Shown here one piece after another: positions 1-9,954 of a stretch of DNA of 64,000 bases (position 1 is the stretch's first letter; each line of letters opens with the position of its first letter). Under the pieces are notes generated by a model. That model was not told the DNA's origin, did no database searches, and was given only the letters and a program-made list of their open reading frames with translations. This DNA comes from Entophlyctis helioformis. Taxonomy: Eukaryota > Chytridiomycota > Chytridiomycetes > Chytridiales > Chytriomycetaceae. The DNA lies in assembly GCA_025526915.1 (NCBI GenBank), contig JAHLKH010000020.1, forward strand, positions 1-64,000, given 5' to 3'. A program made the position numbers and the translations under genes.

Positions 1-93
1 GTCCAACAAGCAGTGGATGAGTGGGATGTTTCAAGGCAAGGAATGCACATGCATCCAGTCATGCAACAACATACATGTCCATCACGAATGATC

Positions 94-456
94 TTATCCT
101 TCGTTGAACTCGGTGTGCATTTCTGCTGCAGGAGACTTCTCGCGTACAATCCCAATGAGCTCTGCACTGGCTGTCTTGCTGATCTCTGCCAGAACGTCGC
201 GGCCAGTGAATCCGTCGGTGTTGCAAGCGACGCGATCTGCTGCGTGTAACAGAACACAGTCAACAGCAACTGGACATCCCTTGACTTGTTCCAGCAAAGT
301 GTCAAGTCGCTTGGTGTTGATGATGCCTTTGACTTGCTGCTTGACATCTTCCTGGGAGAGATGGACAACATCAGCGCCTTGCTTGCCTTGCCGGGCCTTG
401 GGGTGAACAAGAATGCAGTCACGATGTAGCTGGCAGCTGCATTGCAATCCAATCAA
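94..456 (-). other. Open frame without ATG, possible orphan exon
   Basis: A 120-codon open frame on the minus strand with a protein-like composition (for example RLDTLLEQVKGC and GFTGRDVLAEIS). It has no in-frame ATG; a plausible splice acceptor (GATTGCAATGCAG) lies near 440, so it may be a terminal exon. I could not join it in phase to the XPG-like gene that ends at 623. It resembles no family I recognise. It may be a remnant, an alternative 3' exon or chance. Confidence 0.25.
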
Positions 457-622
457 ACACAGAATGCCAAGTCAGTTATACAACACACACCAAGCAATGT
501 CATGCATGTGTACCTTGTGGTGGTTGTGCCAACAGCTGTGCTGCTGTCAATGGCATGTAGGGATGGACAGTCAGAAGAGTGTTGTGCATGCAAATGCATC
601 TGTGCCACCATGCCATGACCAG

Positions 623-2347
623 TCAAACAAAATCTTGCCTCTGCGCTGGTGCATCACCAGATGGGCTGCTGTGACTGGATGGGGATGTGGTCTCACCAAC
701 AGAGCTTCCTGATTCATCGTGGTGGACAAAAACGCCAAAGGCGTTCAGGAAGCTCTTGGTGAGGGCCACACCACCATCCAGCAACAACAGATCCTTGCAG
801 TATGCGTCCTTGATTGCATTTGCAAATGCAACTGCCTTGTCGCGGTCATGGAGGTGGGCACAGTAGTCAACTGGCTTGATGCCTGCCTTTCTGGCTGCGG
901 CCTCGACAAACTTGTTGATGAACTTGACAGCGGCAGGTAGACCTTCCATGTCATGGGAGTGGCAATGTGCATTAGTCATCATCACAACATGGATGGCAAG
1001 CAAGAGCAGAGTCATGCAATGAACATACCTCGCCCGTAGCAATCATGATAGTCATTCTTGGCCATGGAGGCGGCCAGCTGACATGCCAGGGGGAAGTTGT
1101 ACAACCGTAAGGCTGCTGCAGTAGATGCAGCGCCACTGTAGTTGTACAATCGGACCTGGCTGACATGTCCCTTCTGCATGTGTGTCAGGATGACAGGGCA
1201 GCATCCAGTACAATGCACAGCCAGGTCCGAGTCCCCCGCAATGACAGCCATTGGCATGCCATTGCTGTGGGATGCAAGTTGTCAGCTATTGATCATAAAC
1301 AACAGATACCATGGTGATGAATACCTTGGCTCGCGTGCATAGAGGGCAGCCTTGCGGGCGATGCAGACATCCGACTCGTTGTCACACTGATGGACAGTGT
1401 GTTGCGACAATGGGCCGAGGATTGCCGCGATTGCCTCAGCAATGTTCTTCTTGTCTGACCATGTAAGAGTGAAGGAGCCAAGTAGTGCCTTTCTCTCCTT
1501 CCTGCAGCATCAACTAAAAGTTAGAATCATGTGTATGAAGCACAAAGAGGCAGACATACCAAGACAAACGTCCAGACCGTCCATGCTTGCGGCGCCAGTG
1601 GATGGATTGCTGGATGGCGGCCACTGATTGAAGTACTCGAAGAGCACGGCTGCTATATGCGCGCTTGATTCCCGTCTCGGCAAGCCTGCCATTGACATGG
1701 AACTGTAGGACCCGCCCGTCACCGACCGACTTGAGAAACGTCTTGAGAACAGGTGCAACGATTGTCACCCACTCATCAACAGACGACGGCCGGTGGAAAG
1801 CGGCCAGCCCACGTAGCTGTCCATAGAAGATGCTCAGTGCATCAACATGGATGACACTGGATGCACTCATGTGTGGTTGCAGCGCTGGTGGTGGTCGTGG
1901 CGGTTGTGGTGGCGGTTGTATCCGAGGTGCCGGCAGAAGGGCTGGCCACTGGTGCAGAGGAGGTGGCAGCATATACAGTCGTCGGAAAGCTGGTGGCCGC
2001 AGAGGTGCTGGTGCTGTCAGAAGCGACGGCAGATGGGGCAGAAGAGGTGGTGGTGGCAGCAGAGGAGGCAGTGGCAACCGTAGGTGTAAAAACGGTGATG
2101 CTGGCAGCTGTGGCTGCCTTGGATATAAATCCAGCAGTGATGGTGGCTGCAGCAGCGACGGTCGAGGAGTTGCACTGGTGTCATCCACAGCGATGTCGTC
2201 GACGTCCATGTCGTCGATGGCAGGGTCGCCGTGTTGCTTGACCTCTCCGAGTACCGTGGAAAGTGCGTCGGACAAGCTTGCACAATCGCCGAACACAATG
2301 ACGTAGCCAAACTCCTTGAGGAGTCGCAGCCAGTCAGGGACTCCCAT
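623..2347 (-). CDS. XPG/FEN1-like PIN-domain nuclease
   Basis: Four exons (1560-2347, 1325-1501, 1029-1264, 623-942) join in phase. The protein begins MGVPDWLRLLKEFG, like the N-terminus of FEN1/XPG/EXO1 nucleases. The N-domain aspartate lies in VIHVDALSIF, the I-region acidic pair in NESDVCIARKA, and a later DxD in IAGDSDLAV. These positions correspond to the two-metal active site of the Rad2/XPG family, which cuts flap or branched DNA. Between the start and the first motif is a long Pro/Leu-rich insert that ordinary FEN1 lacks, and the PIP box and helix-hairpin-helix are not obvious. It is probably one of the divergent fungal PIN-like paralogues rather than FEN1 itself. The fold is confident; the substrate is unknown. 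Confidence 0.72.
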
Positions 2348-3009
2348 GCTGCAGTGAGCGGTGTTGAGAGCGTCTGGGCGTGTGTGTGTGCAAGAGTCGG
2401 TGGTCAGTATCAGCATGCAGAGCATGTAGGCCGTGCAAGGACATGCAACAGCCAGCAAGCAGAGACTTACGAGCTGGCTTGCTGGGCAAGAGGGCCGAGC
2501 GGTTGTGGGATGGGCAAGGTGCAACGAGCGACGGCGGTCGTGCTGGCCTGTGTGCACTTGGCTGGCTGGGCGAGTGGTGGTGTCATTGAATGAGAGGGCA
2601 AGTGGCAAGCAGCGGCGATGTGCTTGCTGCTGGCTGGCTGGCTGAGCGGCGAGCGAGAGAGGTCGGTGGTGCAACAAGTGACGACAAGCAAGCCTGGGTG
2701 TGTGCACAGGCAGTGTGGATGTCGGTGGTGCCAAGCAGCAAGCAGCGTTGCTGATGCAACAGCAGCTGCAGAACGAGAGCAGCAGAGAAAACGGGCAAGT
2801 TTGAGCAAGTCGCCGTTGCTGGTTTGCTGATGGCGGCAATGGGCAGCGTCGTACGGCACTCAGTGCCGCTGTTGCTGTGCTCGCATCGCGCAGTGTCTGA
2901 ACCTTGCAAGGGCTCTCTCGATCGACCAATCACAGTGATCCCACCAAGATTGACCAATCACAGCGATCCCACCACCAGTGGCAGTGGTGCTCTGGCGACA
3001 GAGTTTAGA
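2348..3009. promoter_or_regulatory. Divergent intergenic region between the nuclease and the next gene
   Basis: This 662-bp region separates the minus-strand nuclease start from the plus-strand start at 3010. It is rich in GC and CTG/CAG tracts. The only clear elements are the two CCAAT-box copies listed separately. I see no further gene; the open frames across it are low-complexity. Confidence 0.5.
2924..2974. promoter_or_regulatory. Direct repeat carrying two CCAAT boxes
   Basis: A 23-bp unit starting GACCAATCACAG occurs at 2924-2946 and 2952-2974 with one mismatch and a 28-bp period. Each copy holds a CCAAT box, the binding site of the HAP/NF-Y complex. The repeat sits 36-86 bp upstream of the proposed start at 3010, a usual place for a fungal promoter element. 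Confidence 0.6.
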
Positions 3010-5008
3010 ATGGACAAGCAACAGCCACCACATGCCGCTGTGCACCAGCAGGTCGACATGGACGCAGCAGCCACCACAGAGCCAGCTCCCAGTCAAGCAG
3101 ACCCACAGGTCATGCAACAGGACGATGTGCAACGAGACGATGGGCGGTCTGACAGACGGCGGGTTTCAGTACACAAGGTTATTCATTGATATAGCTTCGT
3201 AGTAATAAAGGCATATGCACGGGCAATACCTGACAGACGGCGGGTTTCAGTACACAAGGCGACGACTGGGGCAAGTCGCCTTGTGGTCTGTCAGGATTCA
3301 AGTGGGACGCGCAACCGGTTGCACGCGTGTCACGTGATCGCGGCTGACTGTTACAGGTCATCGACCCAACGGGGACGTTTCTGGACTATGGCTTGGGCTT
3401 CCACCGCGACGACGGTTCATTCGACAGCATGACACTGGAGGACGAGAAGAACCAAATACATTCGCTGCTGCCACTCGTCAAGCTCACAGATGGCCTGCAT
3501 AAAGGCGTCATATGCGTCCAGCCGTCTCGCCTCCCCTTGGTTCTGACAAGCTTCGTGCCAAGACGACTTAACAACAACGTCCCTGCTCTTGCCATCAAGA
3601 TGGAACTTGGCGGCCGTGAAGTATAGGTGGTGCTTCTCAAAGACATTGACAAGCTTCTCGTCAAGCTCCCGTGCCTCATAGATCCCAGCAATCCTGACAT
3701 CGTGATGCATGGCATTGCATCCGATCCCTCGTTCAAGAGCAGCGTCCTCCAACTCCTTGAGCACTATGCAGAGTACCATGATCATCACAAGGTAAGTCTG
3801 ATCACCCACAATGCACAATAAGCAGTGCAATCGCTCACTGACTTCCAAACCTCACACGACAGTTTGCCGAGACGAGCGTCTTTGCAGCAGCCAACAACCA
3901 GAATCTGGGCATGCTTGCGACACTTGATCCAAATGCAGAGCTTGCAGTCCCAGAAGGAGCGACCTTTATGCACCTGTATGGTCGCGCGCTTACGTCCTAT
4001 CCCATGGAGCAAGTAAGCTTACAAGCATGCAGACAACACACTATCCTTGACGATCAGCACTAACCATTGCATGGGACACAGCTGTTTAACGCGTGGCGAG
4101 ACAGTTTACGACGGACTGGAAAGGGCCGGAATGACAAGTCAGACCTGGAAGAGTTCAGGTCAGCCGCACGACAGATGCAACTCATCTTCAAGATCAGGTC
4201 GATGGACGTCAAGCAGCGCGGATTCCTTGTTGAGCCATCATTCAAATGCCGGTAGGATGTTCTCATAGGATCTGTATGCACTGATCGCACAGCAGACTGA
4301 CTGCACAAACAGCACATACACATCCTACGACAGATCATACAACATCTTTGTATGGGGACCCATCAGCGATCCCGTCCAGAAAGAGTATGCTGTCTACACC
4401 AATGCAGCCAGGACAGAGGTTGACATGAGTGGGCAGAATTGCTGCAGGCATTCTGTGTGTATCGCCTCGACAGTTCTCAAAGTCAGACCAAGCCAAGCGC
4501 GATGCCTTACAGCAGCTCGACGATACGCAGCAGCTCAACGATACGCCGAGTGATCCATCCATGGCCTCGTTGGTGAGCTCGTCTGCCTCTTGTGCGATGG
4601 CTGTCAACAGTTGCGACTCTGTTGACACTGTGCCTTGACAATCTCGACAACGACAAGGACCTTGCGGGCGAGCCTGGACAGCCAACCGTTGCTGTAGCTG
4701 CCACACCAACAGCCAGCTGCCAAAGAGCACCAAGCAAGCGGAAGAGAGCAGCAGCAGATGCCAGTGCGTCTGTGTCGCCTGTGACGTCGGTCGTTCGGAC
4801 ATTGCAGCAGGCAGCCCCAACAGCACGCACAAGAGCGCCGACTGGACGCAGAAGGCCAACAGCTGCAACAGGCAATGGCACGACAGTCCTTCGTGACACT
4901 ACCAACACGCAACCAACTGCTGCCCCTTGGACAGGCTCGGCAGTCCACAAGCCAGCGCCAAAGCGTCCACGACTTGAGAAGGCATCGGCTGCAGGCCGCT
5001 CAGAGTGA
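3010..5008 (+). CDS. Unrecognised multi-exon gene with basic, nuclear-type C-terminus
   Basis: Exons that join in phase: 3010-3178, 3357-3506, 3627-3791, 3863-4012, 4082-4251, 4313-4419 and from 4474. Segments such as FAETSVFAAANNQNLGM and LFNAWRDSLRR read like folded protein but match no family I know. The last exon either stops at 4638 or splices into the open frame ending at 5008, which holds two nuclear-localisation-type clusters (SKRKR and KPAPKRPRLEK). An in-frame TAG at 3624 is avoided only by assuming a weakly supported intron (3507-3626). The antisense strand of 3417-3848 is also open, so this exon is the least certain. A direct repeat spans the end of exon 1. Existence of a plus-strand gene is likely; its exact model is not settled. 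Confidence 0.42.
3150..3261. repeat. 30-bp direct repeat with 81-bp period
   Basis: The segment starting CTGACAGACGGCGGGTTTC and continuing to CACAAGG is present at about 3150-3180 and again at about 3231-3261 without change. The 81-bp offset is a multiple of three, so both copies can be read in the same frame. The first copy forms the end of exon 1 of the gene at 3010; the second lies in the following intron. Confidence 0.75.
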
Positions 5009-5251
5009 CTGGGAATTCGGACAAGAATATGAAATTGGATTCAAAAAGTCTGAAAATTGGATGCCAAATTGAACAAAATTCGAGGCAAACCAGCCGACCA
5101 ATCAGGTGCCGGCGCAGGGTTCTCTATGGGGAAACACAGAATTGCCCCTCCATCAGCTTGAAATCCGCTGGGAAAGCCTTCATTCGATCGCCCGCAAACC
5201 AACTGCCAGAAACGACGGCCAGAGTGCGGCTGCTCTGGTCTCTCGCTGCGC

Positions 5252-5444
5252 CTACGCACTCTCGCCAGTCGCAGTCGCAGTCGCCTGCACGTTCTCCTCC
5301 TTGAGCAGAGCATCAATCTCCTCGGGCGAAAAGGTGTGGATCACGACCTTGCCGCTTGCATTGCGCGACAGCGTGGCAAACTCGACTGTAAAAGGACAAT
5401 ACCAGAGTCAGTTAGACAGTCCGCCCGTCCGCCAGTCAACCATT

Positions 5445-5476
<32 letters not shown>

Positions 5477-6757
5477 TACGTACGCTTTTCGCTGGTCAGC
5501 GATGTGCCGTCCATGGTCTTGGCAAGAACCTTGATCGCGAGGCTCTTGGCCTCTGCAAGCGTCAAGCCCTCCTCCTTGTAGTCCTGCTTGAGCAGACTGG
5601 TTGCATTGGACGAGTTGCCGCCAATGCAGGTTGCCTTCCATCCGCTGTAGTTGCCTGACGGGTCAGAGTGGTATAGCTGGAATCCAAAGTGCTCGTCCCA
5701 GCCGGCATACAAGAACGACACGCCAAAGGGACGAAGACCTGTTGTGCCCGTCCAGAGCATACACATTTCAGTCGGTCGGTTGGTTCCAATGAGAGTGCGT
5801 GAACGTCCACAGAGCGCGTCTTGGCATGCTTGGATCGGGTCTTTTCGGCTCGGCTCTCGGCCAGTGCGTCTTGTTCTTTGTGCACACGCGCTCAAGACAG
5901 CTGCAACGGCAGCAGCCGTAGCATCCATATCAACTCACCGCCGTATTGGGTGTATCCCTGCTTGAGATCACACAGGTTCTGTACAAGCTGCTCGACAGGG
6001 ATCGCCTCGTTGTAGCGGAACAGGAACTTTTGGGCGTGCAGACGGCAGTTGTTGATGAGCGTGTTGGCGTCGGCCGTGATTCCAGCCACCGCGCAGCAGA
6101 TGGAGCTACACAAACAGACGAGTGCAAGCGTGTCAGTCTGCGAGTGTGGCGGGCATTGAGATGGACGCAATGAGCATGGCGGCGACTGGCCGGATGCTGC
6201 ATGGACCGTCCAGCCGTCCGTACAGCCGCTGCGTTGTGCTGGATCTATAACACTGGCCAAACACGCAACCCTGGTCCTGCTGCTCGCCGCCGTGTCTCGG
6301 ACAAGGGTGTGTGCTGGCAACGACAGACAGAGCCAAGGCACGGGCAGAGAGACAGGAGGGACGGGACAGGGAAGAGGAGGGGGCACGCACTCGCTCAGCT
6401 TGTAAATCTTCTCGTGCGAGATGTTCTCGAGCAGCTTGCTGGCCGTCTTGCGCTCGGCAGCCAGCACCACGCCGTCCTTGGCAAGCACGCCCAGCGCTGT
6501 GCCCGCGTGCGAAATCGCCTCCATGGCATACTCGACCTGGTAGAGGCGGCCTGGCGGCGGGGGCGGCGGGGGCGGCGGGGCGGCGCAAGGGGGGTGTTAG
6601 CCGGCGGCCGTGATACGGCAGACATGGCATGCGTGCATGCTGTGCGCTGCGTGTGCTCTGGCGCTGTGCAGGGCAGCGGCAGCAGCCACCTGTGGGAGGG
6701 ATGCAACGAACCTTCGGGCGAGAAGATGGTCGTGCGCGAGTCGTATCGGCGTGACAT
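5252..6757 (-). CDS. PSMA4: 20S proteasome subunit alpha, PSMA4/Pre9 type
   Basis: Five exons (6712-6757, 6391-6550, 5939-6105, 5484-5738, 5252-5385) give a complete alpha subunit of the 20S core particle. It begins [16 protein letters not shown], followed by [12 protein letters not shown], the standard alpha-type N-terminus that gates the entry pore; the rest ([36 protein letters not shown]) matches the PSMA4 (yeast alpha3, Pre9) subgroup. Alpha subunits are not proteolytic, so no N-terminal threonine is expected. The C-terminal tail is short and Ala/Thr-rich instead of the usual Lys/Glu-rich tail. The third intron (6106-6390, 285 nt) is the longest and the last one holds a (CAG)10 tract. 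All junctions are in frame. Confidence 0.96.
5446..5475. repeat. (CAG)10 microsatellite in a proteasome intron
   Basis: Ten uninterrupted CAG units on the plus strand, CTG in the sense of the transcript, inside the last intron (5386-5483) of the proteasome alpha gene. It begins eight bases downstream (in transcript sense) of the 5' splice site. Confidence 0.95.
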
Positions 6758-6920
6758 GTTTGGACGACGGGGAAAACCTGGATCTGTCTTCAACAAGATG
6801 CCCCAAAGCCAACACTATCTGATGCAATGTAAATGCAATGCAGATGCAACAGGATACGAAGCAAGGTGTATGTATTGGAAAACGAATGCATGGGTACAGG
6901 GCAAAGTGGTGGGGGCGAGA

Positions 6921-7641
6921 CTAGAAAGGCAGCATGGCGGCCGTCTTGAGCCGCAGCATGAGCAGCTGTGCGGTCAGCGATGTGAACGGCGCAGCCGGCT
7001 TGACCCAGCCCTCCTCGATCGGCAGCCGCTCCTCGCCCATGAACGCCTTGATGACCTCCACGGCGTGTTGCCCGACCAAAAGTCGCCAAACACGCCGACC
7101 AGGATCGCCGACTCGGAGTAGGCCACAAAGTGCTGGAACCGGTCAAACTTGAACGTGGGGTTGTTGGCCTTGGAGTCGTTGTAGCGAGCCGCGCGGAACT
7201 TGCCCAGCTGCCACAGCGTCACGACCTTGCCGTCGGTCGACGACGAGACGAGCTGGTTGACCAGCCCCTGATCGGCCGTCGAGTTGTCGCCGAGGTAGTC
7301 GTCTTTGCGCACAAGCGACGCATCGTGCTCAATGGCATTGTGCTTGCGGAGATCCTCCAGAGAGATGGTTTGCGACTCGGCGTCGCCCAGACCGAGGCGA
7401 AAGGCCGCGTCCAGCAGCTTGTTGCCAACGGCATGGTCGAGGTGGAAGTGGAAAAAGAGCGCTTCGACAATGAACTTGCGGGGCATGCGCTGCTTGCCGT
7501 CGCGAGAGAAGACGCCGTGGTTGGCGAGGGCGTTCCATGCCGGGCAGGGAGACCGCACATCGGATGCCTTGGGAGGCGAGAACGGGCCAAGGGGGGCAGG
7601 TCGACTTGGACCGAAGTGGCATCCGCTGGGCTGGTCGTCAT
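6921..7641 (-). CDS. Haem-thiolate peroxygenase / chloroperoxidase, two frame breaks
   Basis: The central frame carries the family hallmarks: PCPAWNALANHG, where the cysteine is the axial haem ligand, and IEHDASLVR, the acid-base EHD motif of chloroperoxidases and unspecific peroxygenases. These enzymes use hydrogen peroxide to oxygenate or halogenate substrates. No secretion signal is seen, so it resembles the short intracellular type. The only suitable ATG (7641) is in another frame and joins the PCP frame if one base is added to the six-G run at 7591-7596 (plus strand). A second shift near 7062 is needed to reach the conserved end (FMGEERLP, EEGW) and the stop at 6921. Either the consensus lacks two bases or the gene is a young pseudogene. 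Confidence 0.8.
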
Positions 7642-8089
7642 GGCTGTGAGTGAGTGTACTTGCTGTTGCTGTGGAGGCAGGGGTAGCTCGTTGGTGGATC
7701 GAGGGGTCGCTGGAGAGTAGAGAGGTTTATGTAGGCGAGCTGCGGATATATGCCCGCGAGGGCTCTGTTCATGTTGCTGTAACGATTGACGCGACGCGGA
7801 CCCAGTTGCGCAGGAGAAACGGTGGGCGATGACAACGAAGAAACCATTGTTCAGTGCGTATGGTGGGGGGGGTGCCAGACTGCGGGGCACAGTTTCTGCT
7901 GTCTGCGGCCAGGGGCACATCCATTCATCCAACCACAGGCATTGACACGCCGTCGTTTGTGCAATGCTGCTGTCAACTTGTGAGGAGGTGGCGCTGTCGC
8001 TTTGTCGCGGCGTCCAGCGCGTCGAAAGTTTGTTCGCGGATCTGGAAGCACAAGCTTTCTCAAAGACTCGCCTAGGTTCTGCAACCAAG
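7642..8089. promoter_or_regulatory. Divergent promoter region between peroxygenase and NIPSNAP
   Basis: This 448-bp head-to-head interval has no convincing gene. Short frames in it have no start or splice support. No clear TATA box is seen; it presumably serves both genes. Confidence 0.4.
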
Positions 8090-9672
8090 ATGCTGCCCCC
8101 TCAGCAAGACTCTTGCGTCGTCGTCGCTGCACAGACCGGTAAACGTCAGCGCTGCTGCGGCATCGGCACACGGCTACCACTCGTCTGCAGCATCTCTGTG
8201 GCTCAAGCAGCAGTCTGCCCAGCAGCAGCCACCGCATCTTGCCGCTGCCCCCATCTCGCAGGCGGAAGCCCGTCTGCTCCTCCGCCGGCCGTTTGCATCT
8301 GGCTCGGGTGGAGACGGCAAGAGTGCGGCTGCCGGTGGTCCTGCGGCGGGCGAGAAGCCCACCGTCGCCATGTCTGCCAAGTCGATTGTCAACTCGATCC
8401 TGCGTGGCAGCACGGCTCCGGACGGCTCCAAGGCCGAGGAGCTCCACACGACCTACTCGAAGCTGATGGCTCGCGGCAAGTACGTCCACGAGCTGCAAGG
8501 TATGTCTGTCTGCTGCCTGTCTGCCTGTCTGCCTGTCGTTGTGTATGCCTGCCTGTCTCGCCTCGCAGCCCCTTGCTGTCCACGAGCCGCGAGCTCACAA
8601 AGCATCGCCTGCCGTGTGCATCGTGCCCTCTCGGCGCTGTGCTGTGATCTGGCACTGATCTGGTGATCATCTTATGCTTGCCCCTTCGTTCATTGGGGGG
8701 CACGATCTTGCTGTTGGGCTCGCCACGGCACACAGTCCACAATGTCAAGCCAGAGGCAATGGAAGACTACACGGGTCTTGTGTAAGGGTTGCTCTGCGTG
8801 GCTGGCCAGTGTGTGTCTCTCTCTCGTAATGGAGTCTGACCAGCCCTTGACGTGCTGCGTGGTGTGGCTGTATGCAATGCATTGGCTGTACGGAACGACT
8901 TGGAATGGATTGGAATGGATTGGATGGGCTGCCTATCCCACAGGAGAGAGCACTACAGCCGCATTGCCAACGACCCGCAGTTCCTGGTCAAGCTGTTTGG
9001 CAGCTGGACCGTCGAGATTGGCGATGTCGACCAAGCAAGTAAGTCGGCTGCTTGGCATGCCTGGCATGCACACCGATCGACTGATGCACGCTGCCCCGCA
9101 GTCCATATCTGGGAATACAACCACTACCCGGGCTACATCAAGACACACGAGCACCTGGCCATGGACGTCCAGTACCAGGCGTTCCTCCGCAAGCTGCGTC
9201 CCATGCTGCGGTCGCGCGAGAACCAGATTATGCTCGAGTTTGCCTTTTGGCAGGCAGCCGCACCCATGACAACGGGCGGCATCTACGAGCTGCGCACATA
9301 CCTGCTCAAGCCGGGCAAGATGCTTGAGTGGGAGCAGCAGTGGAAGCGTGGACTTGAAGCGCGTCGCAAGTTTGTGCAGCCAATTGGCGCGTGGTTCTCG
9401 CAGCTCGGCGAGTTGAACTATGTCCACCACATGTGGGGATACCCGTAAGTCGCTCGAGTGTCTATCTCTCTACCTTGCTGCTCCGTCGCCCATCTGGACG
9501 CTCTTGATCTGACACGGCGACGCGCGGCAGTGACCTCCAAGTCCGCAAGGAGATGCGCGAAAAGGCATGGGAGCTGGAAGAGTGGACGCAGACGGCACAC
9601 AAGACAGTCGCGCTCATTGACAAGATGCAGGCACGCATCATGCGCCCCCTCGACTTCTCGCCCGTGAAATGA
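8090..9672 (+). CDS. NIPSNAP-family mitochondrial protein
   Basis: Exons 8090-8499, 8736-8781, 8944-9038, 9102-9444 and 9531-9672. The reading ELHTTYSKLMARGKYVHELQ then VHNVKPEAMEDY is the NIPSNAP signature; two ferredoxin-like halves follow, the second starting GGIYELRTYLLKPGKM. NIPSNAP proteins are mitochondrial and act in vesicle-related or mitophagy functions in animals; their role in fungi is poorly known. The N-terminus is Ala/Ser/Arg-rich, as expected for an import presequence. The best ATG (8090) is out of frame with the downstream protein unless one C is removed from the run at 8096-8100, so the exact start is unsure. An AATAAA signal is at 9787-9792. Confidence 0.88.
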
Positions 9673-9786
9673 TTCCAGGAACAGCCGGTACGCTCACGGT
9701 CACGCTTATGCACACAGCCGCGCTGCAGTGACAAGCCCGCGTTCTCCAGTGGACGGCTTGCATACACCATGCAGCAAATGGTGTCC

Positions 9787-9792
9787 AATAAA
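9787..9792 (+). terminator. Poly(A) signal of the NIPSNAP gene
   Basis: AATAAA 115 nt past the NIPSNAP stop codon, in the 282-bp convergent gap before the 3' end of the minus-strand dioxygenase gene. Confidence 0.6.
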
Positions 9793-9954
9793 CCATTCCG
9801 CCCAACAACGCAAGCGTCTGGACAGTGAAGGTGGAACACGTGGAGGTGTAGCGGTCGTCAAAAGCAATCCATTTCATACAATCCCTGCCCATACCAAGCA
9901 AAGAACCACAAGAAGATTCACAAGTAGAGGAAAGCCAACAACGACCAGCATCAG

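Noticed and set aside
5446..5475. CAG tract as a polyglutamine exon
   Set aside because: It lies inside an intron whose flanking exons join perfectly in the proteasome gene.
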